Shown here: positions 1 through 9,911 of the stretch, piece by piece
Position numbering within the stretch: the first letter of the stretch is position 1
How the letters are laid out: every line of letters begins with the position of its first letter
Assembly: GCA_008729055.1 (NCBI GenBank)
Contig: SDUX01000007.1
Span: 4,819,409-4,883,408, forward strand
Source: Pyropia haitanensis
Lineage: Eukaryota; Rhodophyta; Bangiophyceae; Bangiales; Bangiaceae
Direction of reading: 5' to 3'
DNA length: 64,000 bases
Program-made: the position numbers and the translations under genes
The notes under the pieces: generated by a model
Database searches by the model: none
Seen by the model: the letters and a program-made list of their open reading frames with translations, nothing else
What the model was told of the DNA's origin: nothing

Positions 1-773
1 ACCACCGCCCGCACCGACGGCTCGCCGGCGGCGTCCACCCAGGGGGGGGCGAGCAGGAACGCGGCGGGCTGGTGCGCGAAAAAGGTGTACCACGTGCCCG
101 AGTAGCGGGGGCGGGGGTAGACGGGCGCGGCGGCCGTGGCGGTTGCGACGGTGGGGGCGGTGGGGGGGGGCGGCGGCGGCGGCGGCGTATGCCACCGGGC
201 GGGGTTGCCCAGCGCGGCGATCTTGTACTCCATCGGGTCGGGGGTGGCGGCGTAGGTGAGGAGCCCCGCCGCGACCGCCGCGTCGCGGACCGACGAGTAG
301 ACGCCCTCCGCCACGACGAGCAGGTCGTACGGGTAGGTCACGGCCGCGGCGGCGGCGCCGCTGCCGCCGCCGCCGCCATCCGCCGCCTCGGCGGTGACGA
401 CCCGCGCCGCCCAGTCCACCCCCACCACCCGCCGCCGCCACACCCAGTCAATCCCGCCGGGCCGCCCCGGCGGCGCCGTCGCCGCCGCGTACCGGTGCAG
501 CGCGCCGACGAGCGCGGCGCGGTCGACCGACACGGTCGGGCCCCCCCCCGGCGGGGGACCCCCGCCGCGGGGCCCCCGCGGGCCGTACCGGCAGCTGCGG
601 GCCACCGCCACGCCGACCGCCGCGACGGCGGCGGGGAGGCCCGGGAAGTCGGCGAGCGCGGCCAGGCCGCGGCCGTTGAGGACGATGCTGTACGAGCGGC
701 GGGTGCGGGGGGGGGGGGGGGGGAGGCGTCCCCACCGGCGCCAGCCGCGCCGCCCGTGGCGGCCGCACCGGCA

Positions 774-829
<56 letters not shown>

Positions 830-1305
830 CGCCGCGCCGCCGCCGCGGTCGTCGACGGGGGGGGGCGGGGGGGGGGAGAGCGCGCCTCCACCACCGTCAC
901 GGGCGCGTAGCCGCCGCGGGCGAGGTGCAGCGCCGCCAGCGCGCCGGCGGGGCCGGCGCCAATGACCACCGCCGCCGGCCGCCGGGCGGGCGCCGCCGCC
1001 GCGGCGCCGCCGCCGCCCGCCGCCGCCGCGGCCGTCATGCCGATCCGCGGCGCCGCCGCGGCGGCGCCCGCCACCGTCCGCGGCCGGCGCGGGGCGGCGG
1101 CCCGGCCGCCGCGCAAGGGGGCGGCCGCCACGCCACGCCGCCGCCGCGCCCACTGGGGCGCCCGCCGCGGGGGGGCGGCCGGCGGCGGCGGCGGCGGCGC
1201 AACGGGGGTGCCCAGGGGGGAGTGCCAGCCAGTCGGCGGCGGGAGCACCCACAGGGGCGTCGGGGTGGCGGCCCGTGGGGCAGCGCGCCGCCGCCCGCCG
1301 GCCAT
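1..1305 (-). CDS. FAD-dependent monooxygenase, kynurenine 3-monooxygenase-like (C-terminus outside window)
   Basis: Probable NADPH/FAD aromatic hydroxylase. The first in-frame ATG is at 1305 and gives a long Ala/Arg/Pro-rich leader, possibly an organelle transit peptide. The dinucleotide-binding fold VVIGAGPAGALAALHLARGG follows, ending in VTVVEAR as in the family. After two frame changes at G/C tracts (about 858-879 and 708-722) and an Ala run, the protein resumes with RSYSIVLNGRGLAAL, which matches the RSINLALSHRG region of kynurenine monooxygenases. It continues with SVDRAALVGAL, the DG-like motif VVAEGVYSSVR, and MEYKIAAL. The reading frame is open to the left edge (ending ...EPSVRAV), so the substrate/membrane region is missing. 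The canonical 'GADG' is 'VAEG' here. The frame changes may be tract-length errors; a pseudogene is the alternative. Substrate identity is inferred from family resemblance only. Confidence 0.6.
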
Positions 1306-1717
1306 GGCCGCCGCGGGCGGCACGCCCGGGGCCTCGACGCCGCCGCCACAGGGCGCCTCGGGGATGTGGGGCAGGCGGCTGGACAGCTGCGCGGGGCGTC
1401 ACCGCAGCGGCGCGCCGTCGCCGCGACGGCCTCGTGCGCGGATCCGCTGGCGATACCGGTGGTGTCTCGAGGTCCGCGCACAAAAACTGTCCAGCGGAGA
1501 GCAGAACAGGAAAGCTACCACAACTCTTGAGCGAATGTTGATCACACATTCGTCCCATGGGACGATGAGGAAAGTCAAGACCGGGCTCGGGTCAACTTTT
1601 TATTGGTCGATGGACACTCTAGGAGGCAGGTTGAATGGCTGAGAGCTCGTCTCCCAGTAGTGATCTTGATCTTGACTGTGACCAACCACACCAGGAAAAT
1701 ATCGGAAAATCGCACAT
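1306..1717. other. Intergenic, upstream of the monooxygenase
   Basis: About 410 bases with lower GC than the neighbouring genes. It lies between the 5' end of the monooxygenase and the 3' end of the beta-helix gene, both on the minus strand. It must hold the promoter of the former and the terminator of the latter. Apart from a poly(A)-signal-like hexamer I see no gene. Confidence 0.5.
1599..1604 (-). terminator. Candidate poly(A) signal AATAAA
   Basis: On the minus strand an AATAAA hexamer lies about 115 bases after the stop codon of the beta-helix gene, which is a plausible 3'-end processing signal. Whether this lineage uses AATAAA strictly is not known from the window. Confidence 0.35.
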
Positions 1718-3483
1718 CTAGACTGACCGTTCCACGGCGCCAATGTCCACCCGCCCGCCCGCCGCGCGGCCGTCATTGATGCCCGGCAGCCGCACGCCCG
1801 CGTCAATAACCACCGACCCCGCCGGCGGCGTGTAGCCCGCCTCGAGGAGGAGCCGCGACGGCGCGGCGACGCCGTGCGCCTCTTGGCCCGTCGCGGCGGT
1901 CAGGTCGGCGAGCGTCGCGTGCCGGACGGCGCGCCACTTGAACCAGGGCGCCCCCGCGGCGCCGTCGCCAACGCGGCACGACCACGCGTTGTAGTCCCAC
2001 ACGGCGCCGTCGCCGAGCAGGCGGCCCGCCCAGCTCATCTCGATGCAGTAGCCGTCCGAGAGGAAGAGGTTGTTGACCGCGACGAGGCCCCCAAACGGGA
2101 CCGACGGCGTAAAGGCCTGCGCGGGGGTCTGCGCTGACGCGCCGCCGCCGCCGCGGCGGGCGCCGCCGCCGGGGATGGCGGTCGTGTGGTAGAGGAACAC
2201 CCGCCCCGTCGGCGCGTTGTTGACCTTGACCGCCGAGACGGCGTAGCCGCCAATGATCGTCCGCACCACGTACACGGGGCCGCGCGTGACGGGCGAGACG
2301 GACACGCCGGTGCGGACGTTGGTGAGCGTATTGTCGAGCGCCGCGACGCCGACGCAGGCGCCCTCTGCCTCGAGGCCATCGTCACCGACCTCCCGGATGG
2401 TGTTGCCGACAACGTCCGTCTGCCGCGCAATCCCCGCGTTGGTCTGCGCGTCAAACGAGCCCACGTAGACGCCATTGAAGAAGCCGCGGATGGTGTTGCC
2501 GCGCACCAGCGTGCGCGCGGCGGTGCCCGTCACGCGGACGCCCGACCGCTCGGCGGGCCCGCCCTTGACCGCCGCCCACGCCCACCCAAACACCCCCGTC
2601 TCGGTCAGCGTATTGTCCGCCACCACGTTGGCATCGGCGGTGGCGGCGGCACCCGCAAAGCCGCCCCGCACGACCACCCCATCGCCCGTCGACGCGACCG
2701 TGTTGTTGATCACCCACACCCGCGACGCGCGCACCACCTCCACCCCCGCCCGGTTGGCAACCGACACGGCCAGCCCCGACACGACCCAGTCCGACGCCTC
2801 CACCCGCAGTGCCACGTCGGCGGTCGCGACGCGCACGCCCGCGCCGGGCGCCCGCCCCGACGGCAGCCGCACGTACAGCCGCCCCGAGTCCGTGTCGTGC
2901 CAGCAGCCCGCCGCGGTCGCGACCGCCGCCCGCGACGCGGCGGGGAAGACGCGGCCGCCGCCGTCGCCATCGTCGACGACCATGGTGACCCGCGGCGTGC
3001 CGCGCGGCAGCGTCGTGACGTGCACGCCCCCCCCCGCGGGGGTCCACGCCAGCCCCGTGGCGGCGGTGGTGAGGACCGCGCCCGCCTCGGCGGTGAGCCA
3101 GACCGGCCGCCCCGGCCGGCCCGACGCGGCGGCCGGCACGGTCACGCCGCCGGCAACGACCGCGCCGCGGCGGAGGAGGATGCGGCCGCCGGGGGTGACC
3201 GCCGCCACCGCCGCGGCGAGCGTCGCAAACGGCGACGCGGCGGAGCCGTCGCCGGCAGCCGACGCGGCGGCGCCGCCAACGTGCAGCGTGACGCCGGTGG
3301 CGGCGGCGGCGGCGGCGGCGGCGGGCCAACCGGGGGGGCGCCGCGCAGCGTGGCCGCCGTCGCGGCGGCCGTGGCGCCGCCCGCGTGGACGCGCACCTCG
3401 TAGCGCGTGGCGGCGGCGAGGCCGACCGCGGTCGCCGCCCACACGCCGTCGGCGACGCGGCTCAGCGGCGGGGTGTCGGCCCA

Positions 3484-3521
<38 letters not shown>

Positions 3522-3774
3522 TGCCGTTGCCGTCGCGGTCGTCACGGACGGGGCGGAGGCGGGCGGTGACACGGGTGTCCGCGGCCGCGGCGGCGATGGC
3601 CGCCTCCACGTACACGCCCGCCCGCGTCGGCACGAGCGTCAGCCCCTGGATGGAGGGGGCCGCCGCCGCCACCGCGGCGGCCGCCGCCGCCGCCGCCGCG
3701 GTGGCGGCGGCGGCCAGCAACGCCGCCGCGGCGGCGGCCAGCGGGGCGGCCGTACGGGGCGCCCGGCGCGTCAT
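1718..3774 (-). CDS. Secreted right-handed parallel beta-helix (pectin-lyase-fold) protein
   Basis: The ATG at 3774 begins MTRRAPRTAAPLAAAAAALL, a clear Sec signal peptide. A short beta-sandwich-like segment follows (fibronectin-III/purple-phosphatase-like wording ATRYEVRVHAGG near 3390), then a Pro/Ala spacer. At the G7 tract near 3331-3337 the frame changes by one. The remaining ~540 residues carry repeated N-x-hydrophobic rungs (VWVINNTVAST, NVVADNTLTETG, TLVRGNTIRGFFNGVYVG, DVVGNTIREVGDDGLEAEG, AALDNTLTNVRTGVSV), typical of parallel beta-helix repeats and NosD/pectate-lyase-like proteins. The end ...GGRVDIGAVERSV resembles the 'DIGAxE' C-terminus common in such extracellular proteins. Likely an extracellular polysaccharide-binding or -cleaving protein. 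No catalytic set could be assigned, so the enzyme activity is unproven. Confidence 0.72.
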
Positions 3775-4788
3775 GGCAGTCGGTATGGCCGTCGGGTGGG
3801 GGCGGGGGGGGGGGAGGGGGGGGGGGGGGGTTGGGAGGGGGGGAGGGGGGGGGGGGAGCCACAGCAGAGCGCGTGGGGGACCAGAGGGAAATCGGGGGGG
3901 GGGACGGCGGACCGCCCCGGTCGCACGGGACGGGCGGCGGTGCGAGCCGTCGGGGGGGACGCGCCGGCGGTCCGGCGGCCGCGGCGGACCCGACGCCGCC
4001 GCGCGTGGCCAGGCGCACGGGCGGCGTGTGGCGGGCGCGGCCGCACGGGGCGTGGGGGGGGGGGGGGAAGGGGGGGGGGCGCCGCCGCCGCCAGCCGCCA
4101 GCGCCCCCCCCCTCCGCCCGCGGCGGCCGCCACACGCCCGCCCCGCGGCGGCCGCCGCCGCCGCCGCCGCCGCCCGGCCGCGTGGCGCGCCCGCGGCGGC
4201 GGCGGCGGGGCGGGCGGGCGGTGGCGGCGGCCAGAAGGAGGGGGGGGGGCGGGGGGGGCGCCCGCGCGGCGCGGCGCACGCGGCGCGGCGCTCCGCGGCG
4301 CCCCCCCCCCCCCAACCCCCCCCCCCCCCCCCCCCTGGTCGACACCCGTACCGAGCGGCCGCCCCTCGGCCCCGAGGTCCCGTCGCTCCCGCGCCCCCGC
4401 GCGGCGGGTCGGCGCGGCGGCCGCCCGCGGCGGCACCCGCGCACCGCCCCCCGCCGCGGCGGCCGCCGCGGCCGCCGCCCGCCGCGGCGGCCGTCCCCGC
4501 CGGCCGTGGCGGCCGCCGTGCGTCGCCGGCGGCTGGCGGCGCTTTGGCGTGCGCGGGGGGGGGGGGAGACGCTCCCGCCCCCCCCCCCCCTTCCCCCGCC
4601 CACCCCCGTCCCATCGTGCCGACGCGTCGGCTGGCGGGGGCGTGCCCGCCGCCGCCTTATAGCGGCTGCCGCCGCGCGGCCGGCCGCCGCGGCCGTCTAC
4701 TACTCTGGTGGGCCGCCGCCCCTGCACGCGGGACCCGCGCGCTCGCCCCGCGGCGGCGCCGGATGGGACGGGATGGACGCAAAAAAAG

Positions 4789-4823
<35 letters not shown>

Positions 4824-5307
4824 GCCGCCGGGGGGGGGGGGAGGTAGTAGGTACCGTACCGTACGGGACACACCCGCCGCGCGGCGGTGGCCGCGGCGGG
4901 GCGGCCGCACGCGCACGCGGCGGGCACGCGGCGGGCGGCGGGCGGACGGGCGGCACGGCGGCGGCGCGGCGGTGTGTGCGCTCGAGGCTGGGCGGCGACC
5001 CGGCGGCGCGGGGCCGGGCGCACGCGGCGCCGCGGGCGGGACGGCACCCCACACCCCACACCAATGGTCCAGAGCACCGCACGCCGGGCGCGGCCACGGA
5101 GCCACGCGCTGGACGCGGGCGCCTGCCAGAGAAGCAGACCAGCAGAGACAGAGGTGGGCACGCGTTGCAACGCGGGGCGGATCGAAAAACAGAGAGGACA
5201 CGAAGCACGACGCTCCCCACACGGCTGGGTGGGGGGGGCGGCTGGCGGCGAGCACGGCCTCGCCACGACGGGTCGCGGGAGTGGTGCGACGCCCCCCTCG
5301 GACCGTA
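3775..5307. other. Low-complexity intergenic region
   Basis: About 1.5 kb of G/C homopolymers and GCC/GGC repeats between the beta-helix gene (5' end) and the ABC transporter (3' end). Long apparent ORFs on both strands here are products of stop-codon scarcity; none shows a recognisable domain. A weak TATA-like CTATAAGG occurs on the minus strand near 4653-4660. Confidence 0.5.
4781..4822 (+). repeat. Poly(A) tract
   Basis: A 42-base run is all A except for one G, immediately followed by GC-rich sequence. On the strand of the downstream beta-helix gene it reads as a T tract about 1 kb upstream of the start codon. Confidence 0.9.
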
Positions 5308-8300
5308 TCACGCGTCGCCCGCCGGCGCGTCCGCGCCGAGCACCTCCTGGTCCTCCACCAGCCGCGCGTAGACCCCCCCCGCGGCGAGCAACGCGCCGTG
5401 CGTGCCCGCCTCGACGACCGCCCCCCGCAGCACCACCGCGATGCAGTCGGCGCGGGCGACCGTCGACAGCCGGTGCGCAATGACCACCGTCGTCCGCCCC
5501 GCGGCGGCGGCGTGCACCGCCGCCTGCACCTGCCGCTCGGCGGCGTGGTCCAACGCGGACGTGGCCTCGTCCAGCAGCAGCACCGCCGGCGACCGCACGA
5601 TCGCCCGCGCAATGCACACCCGCTGCCGCTGGCCGCCGCTGAGGCCGCCGCCCCCGCCGCCGAGGCGCGTGTCGTAGCCACGGGGGAGGGCGGTGATAAA
5701 GTCGTGCGCCGCCGCCGCCCGCGCCGCCGCCTCCACCTGCCCGTCCGTCACGACCGCGTCGGCCGGGAAGCCGTACGCAATGTTGTCCCGGACCGAGATG
5801 GAAAAGAGGTCCGGCTCTTGGGCCACGAGCGCCTGGTGTGACCGCAACGCCGCGACCGCGTAGTCGCCCACGGGGGTGCCGTCCAGCGTGACCGCCCCCT
5901 GGGTGGCGTCGTACAGCCGCTCCAGCAGCGCCAGGACGGTGGACTTGCCGCTGCCGCTCGGGCCGACGAGCGCCAGCGTGCCGCCCGCCCGCATCGCCGC
6001 CGACAGGCCACGCAGCACAGGCGCGTCTGGGCGGGTGGCGTAGGTAAAGTGGACGCCGTCCAGCCCAACGTCGCCGTCGACAGAGGGAGGGGCTGCGCCC
6101 GCGGGGTTGGCCGCGTCAATCGCCGACGTGCGGTCCAGGACCCGGAATACGACCGCGGCAGCGCTCGTGGCGGCCGCCATATCCGGCGCCTTGGCGCCAG
6201 CAATACCAATCTGTGTGGGCAAAAGGGGACAGCCACGGAGCGAGAGAGGGGGAGGACAGAAGCAGCAGCCGACCAAGGCACACCATCACCCGTAGGAAAG
6301 GATCGGCCAAGGGACGGCTTGTCGCAGGTCAGCACCGGCTAGCACGTCCCACCAATGAGCTCCGCATAAGACAGCCCGCAAGACAACAACGCACAAGCAG
6401 CAAAGTGGCGCCGCGTCAAGCCAGACACACCGCGACGAGGCACGGACGCCGGCGGCCCGCAACCCACACCAACGTACCATTGCCATGGTAAAAAGGACAG
6501 ACATGAAGCCCCGCATGCTATCGCCGAAGTCACACTCCGTGGCGGCGCCCAGCTTGGCCCCGTACCACGTCCACACGGCCGACACGCCAAAGAGGCACGC
6601 CTCGGAAAAGCCAAACCCCACCCCCACCGCCACCGCGGTGCGGCGGCCGCGGCGGACCGGGGCGTCCAGCTCGGCCGAGAACGCGTCGACAAAGTGCTGC
6701 TGCGCGCCCAGCGTCGCCACCGTCCGCACGTCCGCGACCGCCTCGGACGCGACCGCCGCGGCGCGGGTAAACCACTCGCGGGAGGCCGTGTTGTTGCCGA
6801 TGAGCACCCGGTTCTCCAGGTAGTGGCCGAGCGCGACGCCCGGGAAGATGGCCAGCACCACCGCGGAGGAGCGCCAACAAAAGCCAAAGCTGACGGCCAG
6901 GCCGACCAGCACCGCACCCATCGCGGAGCCGACGGTGGCAAACACGTCGCCGGTCAGGCCCTTGACGAGGCCCACATCCTTTTCCAGCAGCGACACCAGC
7001 GCGCCGACCTTGTGGGCGGGGTCGTCAAAGAAGGCCGCCTCTTGGCGCAGCAGCGACCGAAAGACGGCCACGCGGAGGCGAAACGTCAGGCGCTCGCCCG
7101 CCACCCCCAGCGCCGCCACCTGCGTATACGTGGCGACGCAGGACACGAGGCCCAGTGCCAGCACGTAGAGGGTAAACGTGTTGACGCGTTCCGCAGGCCG
7201 CCCCGGGTCGCCGAGGACGAGCACCATCTCGGCTACGAGCAGGCCGAGCAACGGAAAGGTGACGCCCACGAAGAACGAGCCCACCACACCCGTGACCACC
7301 AGCGCCCACCGGCGGAGCGAGTGGAGGCCCATTGCGCGCGCCATGACGCGCATCGTCGAGGGGCACGACGCGTCGCCGTCGCTGGAGCTGGCGATGGCGC
7401 CACCACCCGAACCGTCTGCCCCGTCCGCCACCTTGGCCAGGCGGTGGGGCGCGCCCGCGGCGGGGGCTCGCGCGGCGGCCGGCGAGCCTCCCGCCGTGCC
7501 GCCAGCGTCGGCGTCCTCCTCTCCCTCAGAGGCACGCTCCCCCTCCCCCCCACAGGTCAAGTTGGCCGAGTCCCCCCCCTTCCGGAGCGCCTGCGCCTCA
7601 ACCATCCGGCGGTACACCCCGTCTGGGCGGTTCACCAGCGTCGCGTGGGTCCCCCCCTCCACAACGCGCCCCCCCTCCATGACCAGGATGGCATCCGCGT
7701 CGCGCACCGTCGCCAGCCGGTGCGCAATGATCACGATCGTCGTCCCGTCACGCGCCGCCGACCGCAGCGCGGTCGCCACGGCTTGCTCGGACGACGCATC
7801 CAGCGCCGCCGTCGCCTCGTCCAGCACCAGCACCGCGGGGCGGCGGACGAGGGCGCGCGCGAGCGCAATGCGCTGCCGCTGGCCACCACTCAGGGACGCC
7901 CCCCGGGGGCCCATGACCGTGTCGTAGCCGTCGGGGAGGGCCGTGATAAACTGGTGCGCGTGCGCGGCCGTTGCCGCGGCAATGATGTCCGCGTCGGTGA
8001 CGGTCGCGGGCGTGAGCGACCGCCCGCCGTCGGCGGTGGAAGAGACAACGACGCCAGCGCCCAGCGCGATGTTGTCGCGGATGGATACGGAAAACAGGAT
8101 GGGCATCTGGGAGACGAAGCCCAGCTGCGCGCGCAGCCACTGCACGTTGCACTCTCGTATGTCCACGCCGTCGAGGCGAATGGCTCCCTCTTGAGGGTCA
8201 TAGAGCCGCGCAAGCAGCTGGGCCACCGTCGTCTGTGCGTACACCATACACGCAACAAACAAAAAGCAGAAGGAAAGGGCCAAACGCAGGTAAACGAGGA

Positions 8301-9911
8301 AGCAGCTCGCCAGAAGCCAAGGTCAGCATACACCGTACCTCGGCACGTCACTGGGGTACAGCCCACCCCTCCCTGCCCATCACCAGACCCCCAACGCTCG
8401 ACCAGAGCCCCCCACACGTCACGCACCTTGCCGCACCCGCTGGGACCCACAAGCGCCAACGTCTGCCCCCGCCCCACAGACGCGCTAAACCCATCCAGGG
8501 CGAGCGCCCCCCCCCCCCGCGCATACGCAAAGCGCACGCCCTCAACCGCAACGTTGCCCGCGGCGCCCTGCTCCAGCACCCGCCCCGTGACCGAGTCGAG
8601 CGGGTCCATCGCGCTCGCCCGGTCAATGACAGCAAAGACGCGCGGCGCCGCGCCACGGGCGGCGGCGACCGCTTCCAGCGCGGGCAGCGCGTGGCCGAGG
8701 CCCATCGACCCCGTGACGGTCGCGAAAAAGACCGTGTACACGGCGCCCGCGTCAATGGCGCCAGACCGCACGAGGAGGCCGCCCAACCAGAAGGAAAACG
8801 CGTAGCTGGCCTTTGTGAGGACGAGCGTCAGGCCGTTGCCCAGGCCCTTCACGTGGCACTGGCGCTCGGCGTCTGTGGCGGCGCCGCGGAGAAGGCCGAC
8901 ATAGCGGGCGGTCTCGGCCTCCTCCCCGCCAAATACGGCGACAGTGCGGAACAGTCGAAACGCCTCGGCCGCGACGCCACCGGCGGCCGTGTAGGACGCC
9001 TGGGAGGCTGCCGTGGAGCGGGCCACGGAGCGGGCAACAAAAGCAGAAGAACCAAACAGGACTGGAATGATGGCAAGGACACCAAGCGCCAGCTGCCAGC
9101 CCACCACAAACGAGACAATCAGGCCAGAGAGGAAGGTGGACATGTGTTGGACAGCGTACGCCACCTTGGCGCCCATCCCTAAGACCATCACGTCCACATC
9201 CGACGCAACGCGGGCGGTGAGCTCCCCCGGGTCATTGGCGTCCATCCACGCCATTTCCTGGCTCAGCAGCGACGCCAGGTAGAGCTTCCTGATACGCGCG
9301 CCTTGGGCAGTACCCGTATGAGTAAAGCACGCCACCTGCGCAAAGGAGGCGACAAACGCAACGATAGCGAGGTACACCAGCCGGACGGCCAGCTTGTTGA
9401 GCTCAGCTCGCGTATTCGCGTCTAGTTCCCCGCGAGCGCCCCCAGTACCCGACGCGAAGGCGTCGCCCAGCACGACAATGCCAATGGGTGCGAGGGTGCC
9501 GTGGACGAGGGCCGCGACCAGACCCAGTGCCATGAGCACCCCCTCCGTAGGGGTGGCAAAGCGGAAAAGCTTGAGGGTGCCCACCGGAGGGAGGGGGGCG
9601 TCGACGAGCGTCGGCGGCTTGATGGCACCGCCGCTGGATTCACCGCTGCTCGACGAGTCGCTGCTATGCTTGCTGCTGCCGCTGCCGCCGCTGCCGCCAC
9701 TGCCGCCACTGCCGCCATCGCCGCTGCCGCGACCGCCTCCGCCACCACCGACTCCACCACAACCACCGCCACCACCACCGCCATCACCGCCGCCGCCACC
9801 GTTGCTGCCGAGGTTGTCGGCAGGGAGGGCCCCGAGGGGGGGGACGTCAGCAACTTCGGAGACCAGCGAGAGCCCGCCCGCGCCAGCAACGGTTCCGCCG
9901 CGCAAGGCCAT
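5308..9911 (-). CDS. ABCB/MDR-type full ABC transporter, three exons
   Basis: ATP-driven membrane exporter with the order TMD1-NBD1-TMD2-NBD2, about 1380 residues, normal for a full ABCB protein. Exons run 9911-8427, 8232-6478 and 6210-5308; both introns are GT-AG and phase 0. The N-terminus has a Gly/Ser-rich cytosolic stretch. NBD1 has Walker A GPSGCGK/TT, split exactly by the second-exon boundary, signature LSGGQRQR near residue 611, and Walker B LVLDEATAALD. NBD2 has Walker A GPSGSGKST near residue 1160, Q-loop QEPDLF, signature LSGGQRQR, and VLLLDEATSALD followed by the H-loop VIAHRLSTV. Both ATP sites look catalytic. Each TMD has several hydrophobic segments. The start at 9911 (MALRGGTVAG) is the first in-frame ATG; a further 5' exon cannot be excluded. 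Substrate cannot be inferred. Membrane (plasma, vacuole or plastid) is unknown. Confidence 0.93.
6211..6477 (-). other. Intron 2 of the ABC transporter gene
   Basis: Donor ATG|GTACGT at 6477 and acceptor CACACAG|ATTGGT at 6211, 267 bases. Removing it joins TMD2 (...SVLFTMAM) to the NBD2-proximal segment (IGIAGAKAPDM) in frame. Confidence 0.9.
8233..8426 (-). other. Intron 1 of the ABC transporter gene
   Basis: Donor AAG|GTGCGT at 8426 and acceptor GCACAG|ACGACG at 8233, 194 bases. It interrupts NBD1 inside Walker A, directly after the catalytic lysine; splicing restores GCGKTTVAQLL. Confidence 0.92.

Noticed and set aside
338..1558. Several overlapping Ala/Pro/Arg ORFs on both strands
   Set aside because: Only the minus-strand path with the FAD-binding motifs shows homology-like content; the others are shadows.
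4781..4822. Poly(A) tract as the tail of a retroposon
   Set aside because: No upstream coding or SINE-like sequence and no target-site duplication could be seen, so it is kept only as a simple repeat.
5040..5300. Possible extra gene between the beta-helix and ABC genes
   Set aside because: The frames give Arg/Pro/His-rich text without domain features; treated as the 3' flank of the ABC gene.
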